From Clostridiales bacterium (GTDB lineage: Bacteria > Bacillota > Clostridia > Lachnospirales > Lachnospiraceae), in assembly GCA_021201535.1 (NCBI GenBank), contig JAJQEU010000088.1:1-45929 (forward strand): a stretch of 45,929 bases of DNA, in the 5' to 3' direction. Positions within the stretch are counted from its first letter, which is position 1. Each line of letters opens with the position of its first letter. The translations under genes were made by a program, and so were the position numbers. The notes under the pieces are model-generated. The model searched no databases and was not told where the DNA came from. It saw only the letters and a program-made list of their open reading frames with translations. Shown here in pieces: positions 1-7,791 of this stretch.

Positions 1-110
1 ACACCGCCCCGCCGGATACCCGTCACCCGGTTTCTTTTTTTCTGATAACGTTCCCTGATACCCGGCACCCGGTTCACCAGCACACCGTACAGTTTCTCAG
101 TTCCCCTCAT
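1..110 (-). CDS. N-terminal fragment of next polysaccharide-cluster gene (partial)
   Basis: An open frame begins at an ATG at 110 and runs off the window edge, giving about 36 residues starting MRGTEKLYGVLVNRVPGIRE. A GAGG-type ribosome binding site lies a few bases upstream (GAGGAAAGAATC before the ATG). The fragment is rich in basic residues and has no membrane helix or catalytic motif. The phrase LYGVLVNRVPGIRERY resembles the beginnings of proteins I associate with Lachnospiraceae polysaccharide loci, often glycosyltransferases, but this is a weak recollection. It lies 102 bp after the ABC ATPase gene and is probably co-transcribed with it. Function cannot be assigned from this piece. Confidence 0.5.
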   Translation of the reverse strand, partial: MRGTEKLYGVLVNRVPGIRERYQKKRNRVTGIRRGG

Positions 111-125
111 GATTCTTTCCTCTGC

Positions 126-230
126 AATCCCGCCGCGGATTTTTACCCGATCATCTTCTCAATCCCGCCGTGCATTCTCACCCATTCACCTTCTCAATCC
201 CGCCGCGCGTTCTCACCCGTTCATCTTCTC
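126..230. repeat. Three tandem 35-bp repeats spanning the end of the ABC ATPase gene
   Basis: Three adjacent 35-bp units lie at 126-160, 161-195 and 196-230. Each starts AATCCCGCCG on the plus strand and ends with TTCTC; they differ at a handful of positions. The unit at 196-230 contains the last codons and the TGA stop of the ABC ATPase gene on the minus strand. The other two are imperfect copies of that gene end, each with its own in-frame-like stop. This looks like local tandem duplication of the gene's 3' end, placed just before the next gene. Confidence 0.85.
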
Positions 231-1955
231 ATAAGCACTGCAGACCTCGTCCGGTTCGCCGATCATGCGGAGTTTGCTTTTTTCAATCCAGACGACCTTC
301 GTACAGTTTTTCCGGATCACGGAGGTAGAGTGCGAGACGATCAGCACCGTCGACCCGCCGTGAATCATCTCCTGTATTCTGGCCTCGCTCTTTTTTCTGA
401 AAAACATGTCTCCGACGCTCAGGACTTCGTCCAGGATCAGTATCTCCGGCGTTTCTCTGGCTGTGGCGATGGCAAATCCCAGACGGCTGACCATGCCGGA
501 AGAATAGTTTTTGACACGCTCTTCCATAAAGCCCTCCAGCTCCGCAAACTTCACTATCTCATCATACTTCCGGTCTATATAATCCCTCGTGTAGCCGATC
601 AGCGCCCCGTTCAGATAGACATTCTCCCTGCCGGTCAGTTCCATATCAAATCCCGTTCCCAGAGTCAGAAGCTGAATCTTGCTTTTATCCACGGTAACGC
701 TTCCGCCGGTCGGTACCAGAACCCCTGAGATGATTTTCAGGATGGTGCTCTTGCCGGAGCCGTTCGTCCCGATGATACCGACTACCTCGCCCTTTCTGAC
801 ATCAAAGCTTATGTCGTCCAGCGCACAGAAGTATTCAAAGGACCTCTGCCTCTTCAAAGTGCGTATCACCAGTTCCTTGATACTGGAGGACTCATCCTTC
901 TCTCGCTTAAACTTCATCGTGATATGGCTGACCCGGATATCGATGTCGGCGTCGTCGTCCGGTGCATCGCTGTCCTCCCGGACGGCAGTATCCTCAGCTG
1001 CTGCCGGTGAACCTGTTTCTCCCTCTGTCTCTTCGCCCGCATTTTCCATTTGCCGCCCGCGGCGTTTTTTCCGTCTCTGTTCCCTGACCAGATGTACCTT
1101 GATCAATGACAGAATTATAAGCAGGAGTATCAGGGCGATCAGAGCGATCAGCGCAGCGAGAGACGCCCCGGACCATTCTGTATTCTGCAAAAACGGAAAC
1201 AGTGAACTGATTCCCTCCTCCGGCTCGGGAATCCCGGCATCCTCCGCCAAAGACGCGGGGCGGTACACATTCACCGTATATTCCGCCTGATTCCCATCCT
1301 CATCCGTGCAGGTGATTAAAATCTCGTTATCTCCCTCTTCCAGAGCGGTGTCAGATATTTCAACCTCCACATCGGACGGCGTGCAGGTAATTTCGGCTTC
1401 CGTCACATCCGGCTGCACATAGACCGTATATTCTGTCTTATCACTGTCAAAACCCGGTATCCCGACGCCGTTGATCGAGATGCTCTCCAGCAGACCGCCG
1501 CTCTCCGGCTGCCCGTTCACGTTCACCGACACATCGTCAGCTGTACTTTCCCACCCCATGCTGTCGGTGACGCTGATATCTGTGACGGATATGGCGGTTG
1601 CTTCCGTGGTAAGAGGGCTGAAATACAAATAAATGACATAATCGGTATCACCGACATCATCTACCTCCACTTCCACCTCGCTGTCACTCAAAACGATCCC
1701 GCCCTGCACATACTCCAACACCTCCGGATCATAGCCGACCACATAAGAAAAGGAGTCCATCTCCGTATCGGAGGTGATATAGATGCCGATCGGATAGCTC
1801 TCTCCCACTTCCCATGTATAGCTCTCCGATCCAAAGGAGACTTCCTCTCCCGCCGCGCTCACCGGCTGCGGAGTCAGAATCAACCATAAAATTCCGACGC
1901 AGAGGAAGAGGCTGAAAATCTTCCCCGCTCTCTGACATTTTTTCTGATTTATCAT
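213..1955 (-). CDS. Polysaccharide ABC exporter ATPase fused to secreted beta-sandwich region and membrane helix
   Basis: 580 residues. The C-terminal part (about 340-580) is an ABC ATPase of the Wzt/TagH type that powers polysaccharide export with the permease encoded just upstream. Walker A is GTNGSGKST (396-404), the signature YSSGM (484-488), Walker B ILILDE (505-510) and the H-loop SH (541-542). Unusually, it is preceded by a signal peptide (1-35), a cohesin-like beta region (about 38-148), a cadherin-like beta-sandwich repeat (about 155-232, with the PGFDSDKTEYTV pattern), one membrane helix (264-286) and a charged, acidic linker (290-340). The predicted topology is N-terminus outside, ATPase inside. 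Wzt proteins with carbohydrate-binding domains normally carry them C-terminally in the cytoplasm. All parts lie in one uninterrupted frame. The ATPase assignment is secure; the role of the outer region is unknown. Confidence 0.88.
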   Translation of the reverse strand: MINQKKCQRAGKIFSLFLCVGILWLILTPQPVSAAGEEVSFGSESYTWEVGESYPIGIYITSDTEMDSFSYVVGYDPEVLEYVQGGIVLSDSEVEVEVDDVGDTDYVIYLYFSPLTTEATAISVTDISVTDSMGWESTADDVSVNVNGQPESGGLLESISINGVGIPGFDSDKTEYTVYVQPDVTEAEITCTPSDVEVEISDTALEEGDNEILITCTDEDGNQAEYTVNVYRPASLAEDAGIPEPEEGISSLFPFLQNTEWSGASLAALIALIALILLLIILSLIKVHLVREQRRKKRRGRQMENAGEETEGETGSPAAAEDTAVREDSDAPDDDADIDIRVSHITMKFKREKDESSSIKELVIRTLKRQRSFEYFCALDDISFDVRKGEVVGIIGTNGSGKSTILKIISGVLVPTGGSVTVDKSKIQLLTLGTGFDMELTGRENVYLNGALIGYTRDYIDRKYDEIVKFAELEGFMEERVKNYSSGMVSRLGFAIATARETPEILILDEVLSVGDMFFRKKSEARIQEMIHGGSTVLIVSHSTSVIRKNCTKVVWIEKSKLRMIGEPDEVCSAYEKMNG

Positions 1956-2009
1956 AATCTGCCTCCAGATATGAGAAACATTTATATGTTGTTCTCTATC
2001 ATTCGTCTC

Positions 2010-2795
2010 CTACAGTTTCTCCATGATACGGTGCCGGTTTCTGTTAAAGCAGCACTGCCCGATCAGATACATGCCGAGGCCGAAGCAGACCATTTTCAGG
2101 ATCTCCGGAACCGCGGGGAATGAGTGCTCCAGCACCAGACAGCGGAATCCGTCAATATATACATACAAAGGATTACATCGAATGATCCGCTGCATGATCA
2201 GCGGCAGGCTTGAAACCGGATAAAAAAGCGCGCTCAGATACATCCAAAGTGTCAGAACAACGTTGTATAAGTGATTGACGTCCCCGAAAAAGACAAAGGC
2301 TGTCGACAAAATGTCAGCCATGCCCATACAAAACAGCATCTGCCAGAACACAATAAACGGGAAAAAAATCAGATATACACTCAGCGTCAGGTCTGTTACA
2401 ATCACAAAAAAAACATACACGATGCCAAACGCGATCAGCGAATACAGGAAATTGACAAATGCCGTATAGATCCGTGCCAGGACAAAAATCTGCATCGGGA
2501 ATTTTACCTTGATCAGCATCATTTTATTGTCCACGATCGCGGTCATGGATGTGTTGGTCGAGGTTGTAAACAGCGTCCACAAAACCGAACCGCACAGATA
2601 ATAGATCGGAAAATATTCTATGGATCTCCGAAACATGGTCGAAAAGATCAGGGATATCACAATCATCGACAACAGCGGATTCAGCACGCTCCATACGATA
2701 CCCAGTTTTGATCTGGCATATTTTCTTTTTATTTCTCTGGACGTCAGTTCCCGGATCACAAACCAGTATTGCTGACGCCGTTCCTTTTTATCCAT
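2010..2795 (-). CDS. ABC-2 type polysaccharide exporter permease (Wzm/TagG-like)
   Basis: 261 residues from ATG 2795. This start has an AGAAGAGAAG purine-rich site and overlaps the end of the upstream gene by 8 bp, suggesting translational coupling. A longer reading frame exists upstream but has no better start. The N-terminus REIKRKYARSKLGIVWSVLN is the amphipathic interface segment typical of ABC-2 polysaccharide permeases. About six hydrophobic helices follow, ending with the conserved-type NPLYVYIDGFR stretch. It should pair with the ATPase encoded downstream to move a lipid-linked polymer or oligosaccharide across the membrane. The exported glycan is not predictable from this sequence. 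Confidence 0.9.
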   Translation of the reverse strand: MDKKERRQQYWFVIRELTSREIKRKYARSKLGIVWSVLNPLLSMIVISLIFSTMFRRSIEYFPIYYLCGSVLWTLFTTSTNTSMTAIVDNKMMLIKVKFPMQIFVLARIYTAFVNFLYSLIAFGIVYVFFVIVTDLTLSVYLIFFPFIVFWQMLFCMGMADILSTAFVFFGDVNHLYNVVLTLWMYLSALFYPVSSLPLIMQRIIRCNPLYVYIDGFRCLVLEHSFPAVPEILKMVCFGLGMYLIGQCCFNRNRHRIMEKL

Positions 2796-4275
2796 CTTCT
2801 CTTCTACTCCGCATTCTGTTTTTTCGCTGATAAAGCAGGTATTTGTATCCGGCATATCGGCGCAGATGTCTCCCTACATGTCTGCCGCCCCGGACAGCGC
2901 TCCCTTCATACCAGGCGCTCTCCTTCACATGGCCTTTTCGGATCCCGAGCAGCCGAAGCGCCTTACTGACCGGATAGTTGTCCCGCAGCTCTCTCTGTGA
3001 CAGCTGCGCCGCAATCTGTTGTCCGCTCTCTTCCAGGACGTCGTCGGAAAACTGCAGTCTCCCGAATACTTCCGCCTCCTGTCTGGTAGGTTCTGCCATA
3101 AACAGTTTGAACAGGCGGTACACGGTGCGATGATTTTTCTCCTGATCCATGTGAGACAGATATGCCTTCATGTCTGTGCCGGGCGCCTTTTGCCCCACCG
3201 TTTCTCGGATCCGGTCCGCACGCGTCCCGATATAGTACAGGATCCGGTCCGTTTCCGCCTCCATGAACGCCCTGCGGTCGGGCGCAGTCTCCGCGAATAC
3301 CGGACGAAATCCTCCTTCTGTCTCCTCATATCCGAGCGTCATGCCGTGCGGTGCACTGAACACGCCCTCGAACAGACAGTTGCTGAAATAAACCTTTTCC
3401 CTCAGTCCGTTCGACGGAGAAAAATAATAGCAGTGATAGTCCTTTGCGGAAACACCGCCGGGAAGCTCATAGAGTCCCCAGTAATATCCCTCCAGCCGCC
3501 GTCCGACACCCGCGCCCGCGGATGGCAGAGCATCCTCCGCACGCAGATACCGCAGAACCTCATTCAGCACCTTCTGCATGGATCCCACCCAGCCGCTGTC
3601 AACCAGCGCAGCGGAAACATCTTCCAGCAGGCCTTCCTGACGGAGGTAGCCGGCCAGAGCCGGCATTGCCTGCTCCGAGTGCTGCCGGACAAGATCACAG
3701 AACGGCTCACACTGCTCCAGCCTGTGCCGGACCCGTCCAAGCTCTGCATAAGGGATGATCTCCCTCTCGCGGCCGTCTGACGCCAGCAGAGACAGGATCT
3801 GCCTTTCCTCCTCCGACGAAAGTCCGGCACGGCACAGGATTTTGTGCAGGGTAACGTCGATACCGCCCCGGCAGATATAATCCATTGCCTCATCCATATC
3901 CAGATGGAACACAGGAATCCTCACTGAGTAGCGGGAGCAGCACAGATAACGACATTGGATGGGCAGCCCGAACCTCTCACAGTAACAGGAGGCCGCGCGA
4001 TACATCAGGTATCCGTCCCTGGCCAGGAAATACAGTCTCTTTTTCCCGGAAATCACCGCTTCGCGAAGCACCCACAGCACAAAAGAATCCAGTGCCGGTG
4101 CGAGAACACAGTCGGTGACCGTCTCGAAAGCCTCCCTCTGCCCTTCATCCCGAAAAAAGATCTTCCCTTTCTGCTCTCCCTCCGCCGGTGTCTGTACCGA
4201 CAGGCGCAAATCCGGGTTTTTTTCCAGATATCCCATGTATTTTTCGAGTCTTGCTCTCTGTGAGTCTTTCCACAT
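2788..4275 (-). CDS. HAD-like hydrolase-related protein of polysaccharide loci (uncertain)
   Basis: 495 residues, soluble, with no signal peptide or membrane helix. The segment KKRLYFLARDGYLMYRAA (about residues 78-95) resembles the core of COG5610-type predicted HAD hydrolases found in capsule and teichoic acid clusters; I am not certain of that match. A second conserved-looking phrase is ALVDSGWVGSMQKVL in the middle. The ATG at 4275 has a good GAGGAAAGAG ribosome binding site, yet the gene then overlaps the upstream glycosyltransferase by 131 bp. An internal ATG at 4236 would still overlap. Its position between a glycosyltransferase and the exporter suggests a role in building or modifying the glycan, but this is inference. 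Confidence 0.6.
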   Translation of the reverse strand: MWKDSQRARLEKYMGYLEKNPDLRLSVQTPAEGEQKGKIFFRDEGQREAFETVTDCVLAPALDSFVLWVLREAVISGKKRLYFLARDGYLMYRAASCYCERFGLPIQCRYLCCSRYSVRIPVFHLDMDEAMDYICRGGIDVTLHKILCRAGLSSEEERQILSLLASDGREREIIPYAELGRVRHRLEQCEPFCDLVRQHSEQAMPALAGYLRQEGLLEDVSAALVDSGWVGSMQKVLNEVLRYLRAEDALPSAGAGVGRRLEGYYWGLYELPGGVSAKDYHCYYFSPSNGLREKVYFSNCLFEGVFSAPHGMTLGYEETEGGFRPVFAETAPDRRAFMEAETDRILYYIGTRADRIRETVGQKAPGTDMKAYLSHMDQEKNHRTVYRLFKLFMAEPTRQEAEVFGRLQFSDDVLEESGQQIAAQLSQRELRDNYPVSKALRLLGIRKGHVKESAWYEGSAVRGGRHVGRHLRRYAGYKYLLYQRKNRMRSRREDG

Positions 4276-5083
4276 GCATCTCTTTCCTCACCCGCAGTTT
4301 TATCCGGAACAGCAGTCCGCGCGGAACCAGACCCACGATCAGCGGTTTTATCACGCTGAAACATGTCCTGACATTCAGAATTTTCAGTCTTTGAAATCCC
4401 TCTTTTCGAATGCGGACTTCCTCGATCCGGTATCTGTATTTTCTACGCCGGTATGTATTGTCATCCTCCCGGTACTGAAAATAAAATTCCTGGAGGTTGT
4501 ATCCTCGTTTTCCTGCAGCGTGAAGTCTCATAAACAGTTCGTAATCCTCTCCCCGGTGCATCGGCCGATAGCCTCCGCTCTCTGTCAGAACCTCCCTGCG
4601 AAACATTACCGACGGATGTATATACGGGGAATAGCGCAGAAAATCTTTTCGGTCCGGCACTTCCGGCATCAACCGTGTCCCCCAGACGCCGTCCTCACGG
4701 ATCAGTTCCGTGTTGCATCCGACCCAGTCATATTCCGGATGACTCTCCAGGAACTCATACATGCGCTGCAGGCGCTCCGGCCTCGAAATATCGTCCGCAT
4801 CCATACGGGCCAGGTATCTTCCCCTCGCCATGCCGCTGCAGACATTCATCGACCGGGCCAGCCCCCGGTTTTCTTCACTGCGGCAATATCGGATCCGTCG
4901 GTCCGCCATCGCCATCTCACGGATCACAGACGCATACGGTTCCTCCGATCCGTCATCATACAGAATCAGCTCCCATTCCTGAAAGGTCTGGCTGAGAATC
5001 GACCGTACCGATTCCCGAAAATACTGACGGGAGTCAGGATTATAGACGCTCATCATAACACTGATTTCAACATTTGTCTGCAT
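4145..5083 (-). CDS. Glycosyltransferase family 2
   Basis: 312 residues from ATG 5083, chosen because GGGAGG lies 5 bases upstream; a longer frame starts at 5116 with a 4-bp overlap to the upstream gene. The GT-A fold signature is clear: VEISVMMSVYNPDSRQYFRE at the start, ILSQTFQEWELILYDDGS, and the DXD-like metal site ARMDADDISRPERL near residue 95. The phrase GGYRPMHRGEDYELFMRL is the usual acceptor-side ED motif. It should add one sugar to a lipid-linked precursor at the inner membrane face. The last 40 or so residues lie in the overlap with the next gene and look unlike a normal family ending, so the C-terminus may be an extension caused by a lost stop. Confidence 0.88.
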   Translation of the reverse strand: MQTNVEISVMMSVYNPDSRQYFRESVRSILSQTFQEWELILYDDGSEEPYASVIREMAMADRRIRYCRSEENRGLARSMNVCSGMARGRYLARMDADDISRPERLQRMYEFLESHPEYDWVGCNTELIREDGVWGTRLMPEVPDRKDFLRYSPYIHPSVMFRREVLTESGGYRPMHRGEDYELFMRLHAAGKRGYNLQEFYFQYREDDNTYRRRKYRYRIEEVRIRKEGFQRLKILNVRTCFSVIKPLIVGLVPRGLLFRIKLRVRKEMHVERLTESKTRKIHGISGKKPGFAPVGTDTGGGRAEREDLFSG

Positions 5084-5112
5084 CATTTCCTCCCATCTGT
5101 CTTTGAATCGCC

Positions 5113-6291
5113 TCATCCGCCTTCGATCAAAACATCCGTCTCGTGATACATCTGTTCCATAACATAAGCTGCGTATTTTCTGTCAAACTTCTCCGCGGAA
5201 GTTCTGCAATTCTTACGTATCACGGATTTCTCCTCCGGCGTCAGTCTGTCCCACTGCCGGAAAGCCGCAGCATAATCCTCCGGCGAGTCCGGGCGGCACA
5301 GCCAGCCGTTTTCACCCGGCAGGATATACTCTCTGGTACCCCGGTTATCCGCCGCTACCACAGGTACCCCGCAGGCCAGCGCCTCCAGCGCCGCCATGCC
5401 AAGCCCTTCACGCCTGGACGGAAAGAAAAACAGATCGGCCGCGCCATATATCTCTTCCGGCGCACTGCAGTACCCCGGCAAAATCGCCGTACCCTCCAGA
5501 TCATGCCGTCTGACCCATTGCTCCAGATTTTTTCTGACAGGTCCTTCCCCATACACAAGATAACGGAAGTTTTTCAGATCTGCGCCTTCCTCCCGCATAC
5601 GCGCCAGGGTTCTGAGTATCGCGATATGATTTTTATTCCGGTTTATCTCTCCTACAGAGAGGAACAGAATCTCATCCTCGCTGACACCCAGACGTTTTCT
5701 CACTTCCCGCCTCTGCTCATCCGAAATCGGGCGAAACTTTTTCAGATCCAGCCCCACTCCGGGGATATGATATACACGGCCATCCTCTTTTAAGCGAAAT
5801 GCAGACGCACTCTCAAAATCCTCACGGTTGATCACCACCAGAGCGTCCGTATGGCGGGCAAGTATCTTCTCCGCTGTATGAAAGATCAAATAGTCTTTCC
5901 GCGCACAGCCCCGGTAAAAATGAAACCCGTGAGCTGTATAGATCACCCGAACCCCCAGATCCCGGCAGCGGCGCCCTGCCAGCCTGCCGATCAGTCCGCC
6001 CACCGGTGTATGGCAGTGAATCAGCTGAATCTGTTCTTTTCGAATCAGTTTCTCCGTCATCCGAAGTGCTCTCGCATTCTGTCTCAGACAAAACAGAGAT
6101 TTTTCAATCGGTATCGGGTGCATTCGTACACCCCTTTGCGCAAGTTCAGCCGTGTCAAACTCATAGATCGGGACGTCACAGTTTGACGCGTAATGCACCT
6201 CATATCCCATATTCTGAAGGATCTGTACATCCTGCATTTCAAATTTCATAAGAAATCCACTCACCGTGGCAATAACCAGAGCCTTTTTCAT
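5113..6291 (-). CDS. Glycosyltransferase family 4 (GT-B fold)
   Basis: 392 residues. The N-terminal Rossmann domain starts KKALVIATVSGFLMKFEMQD, of the EpsD/CapM type. The C-terminal donor-binding domain carries LFLSVGEINRNKNHIAIL and the E-x7-E region FPSRREGLGMAALEALACGV, followed by NGWLCRPDSPEDYAAAF. It transfers a nucleotide-activated sugar with retention of configuration, most likely adding the second sugar of the repeat unit after the priming transferase. It starts 6 bp after the LCP gene stop, with a GGCGGAG-like site overlapping that stop, and so belongs to the same operon. Confidence 0.9.
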   Translation of the reverse strand: MKKALVIATVSGFLMKFEMQDVQILQNMGYEVHYASNCDVPIYEFDTAELAQRGVRMHPIPIEKSLFCLRQNARALRMTEKLIRKEQIQLIHCHTPVGGLIGRLAGRRCRDLGVRVIYTAHGFHFYRGCARKDYLIFHTAEKILARHTDALVVINREDFESASAFRLKEDGRVYHIPGVGLDLKKFRPISDEQRREVRKRLGVSEDEILFLSVGEINRNKNHIAILRTLARMREEGADLKNFRYLVYGEGPVRKNLEQWVRRHDLEGTAILPGYCSAPEEIYGAADLFFFPSRREGLGMAALEALACGVPVVAADNRGTREYILPGENGWLCRPDSPEDYAAAFRQWDRLTPEEKSVIRKNCRTSAEKFDRKYAAYVMEQMYHETDVLIEGG

Positions 6292-6297
6292 CTCCGC

Positions 6298-7791
6298 CTA
6301 CTCTTCCACCGAGACGATTTCATCATTCTCGACCGCTTCGATGAGTTCTATGGCATACTCTACGGTCTCCTGATCCGGCTCCATCACATAGACCTGCCTG
6401 CTTAAAGAATAAGTGGATGCCGTCGTTCCCGTGCCGTCGACACTATATGTCTGCACATCCCAGGAACCGCCCGCCGAGATCTGGTTACGCACCAGTGTGG
6501 ACAGATCCGTATAGGGCATATTTGTCTCAAAGCTGCCCTCCAGCCCCGACATGATATCGGAAAAATTATATAATACAGACGGCGTCTGCAGCTTCTGGAT
6601 CACACCCGTGATCACAGCCATCTGGTTTTCGCCCCTCTGGCGGTCACCTTCGGCAAAGGAATACCGCTCTCTTGCGAAAGCCAGTGCCTCTATGCCGTTC
6701 AGTTCATTTTCACCGACTACGTAATGGAAATCCGGTTCGACGTCAAACTCATACTCAGAGACAACGGTCACACCTCCCAGTGCGTCGATCAGCTCCTCAA
6801 ATCCGCTGAAATTGACCCTGAAATAATAGTCCAGCTCCACGCCGTACAGCATCTCCAGCGTATCCATGGACACTTCCACGCCATACAGGCCCGCATGGGT
6901 CAGCTTGTCCTTTACGCCATCGGAAATCGATAACGGTACATAGTAATCGCGCGGTGTTGATATGAGCAGCATCTGCCTGGTATTGGTGTTTACGACAGCG
7001 ATAATATTGACATCGCTGCGGCTCTTCGTTGAGATCGCGCCATAGGTATCAATTCCGCTGATATACATAGTAAAAACGCCGTAGCCGCTGATGCCGGCCT
7101 CCGTATCCTCATCCGTCTCCGTCGTCTCCACCTCGTAACTCCACTCATAGGATGCAATCTCTTTTACCTGATCCTCAAAATCCTCATATCCGTCCAGTTC
7201 AGAGATCACTTCCACATATTGTTCACTCATAACGATGGCGCCGCACTCCTGACTGAGCAGGGCATCCGCCAGGTCGTCCATTCCCGCGTAAGTCTCCACC
7301 TGAACGATACTGTCCAGCTCCGTATTGATCTGAACCACTGCGTTGTCCGTATCTTCCCTCTCGATCGATTCCAGAATGCCAAAGACATAACCCTCCGTAT
7401 CCGCGATCGACTCCGCCGGGTCGTCCGTCAGCACATAGACGCCCACGCTGGCAACCTCTTCCGTCGTATCCGTGATGTCCTGCAATGTCGTGGTAAGAGT
7501 TCCCACGTAGTATCCCGCGGCCAGAAGCAGCGCGCTGACAGCCAGCGCGATCACCGCGCCGATCAGGAAACGAACCGGCCGTATCTTTTTCTTCATCAGT
7601 AAGCGGCAGACAACAATCAGAACCGCCAGCACCGCCATGCCGGCGATCAACATTTTTTCCGGCACAAGAGCTGACTGATGCAGAATATATACCGCCGCCG
7701 CTGATATGACGATCTGAATCACCGTTATGATCCAGCCTGCGGCAGTCCATGCCGGCCGTTTTCTGTTATTCTTATTTTCTCCTGATACCAT
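6298..7791 (-). CDS. LytR-CpsA-Psr (LCP) family cell wall glycopolymer ligase
   Basis: 497 residues from ATG 7791, preceded by AGGGAAAG; an upstream ATG at 7824 would add 11 residues and overlap the upstream gene more. Three hydrophobic helices (about 16-37, 46-65, 73-95) precede a large outer domain. The LCP core shows DVNIIAVVNTNTRQMLLIST, PRDYYVPL, HAGLYGVEVSMDTLEMLYGV and the arginine-rich ALAFARERYSFAEGDRQRGE that binds the polyprenyl pyrophosphate head group. LCP proteins transfer glycopolymers from undecaprenyl pyrophosphate to peptidoglycan or another wall acceptor. Three helices rather than one is typical of the CpsA branch. Its presence suggests the polymer made here is attached to the cell wall. 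Confidence 0.92.
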   Translation of the reverse strand: MVSGENKNNRKRPAWTAAGWIITVIQIVISAAAVYILHQSALVPEKMLIAGMAVLAVLIVVCRLLMKKKIRPVRFLIGAVIALAVSALLLAAGYYVGTLTTTLQDITDTTEEVASVGVYVLTDDPAESIADTEGYVFGILESIEREDTDNAVVQINTELDSIVQVETYAGMDDLADALLSQECGAIVMSEQYVEVISELDGYEDFEDQVKEIASYEWSYEVETTETDEDTEAGISGYGVFTMYISGIDTYGAISTKSRSDVNIIAVVNTNTRQMLLISTPRDYYVPLSISDGVKDKLTHAGLYGVEVSMDTLEMLYGVELDYYFRVNFSGFEELIDALGGVTVVSEYEFDVEPDFHYVVGENELNGIEALAFARERYSFAEGDRQRGENQMAVITGVIQKLQTPSVLYNFSDIMSGLEGSFETNMPYTDLSTLVRNQISAGGSWDVQTYSVDGTGTTASTYSLSRQVYVMEPDQETVEYAIELIEAVENDEIVSVEE

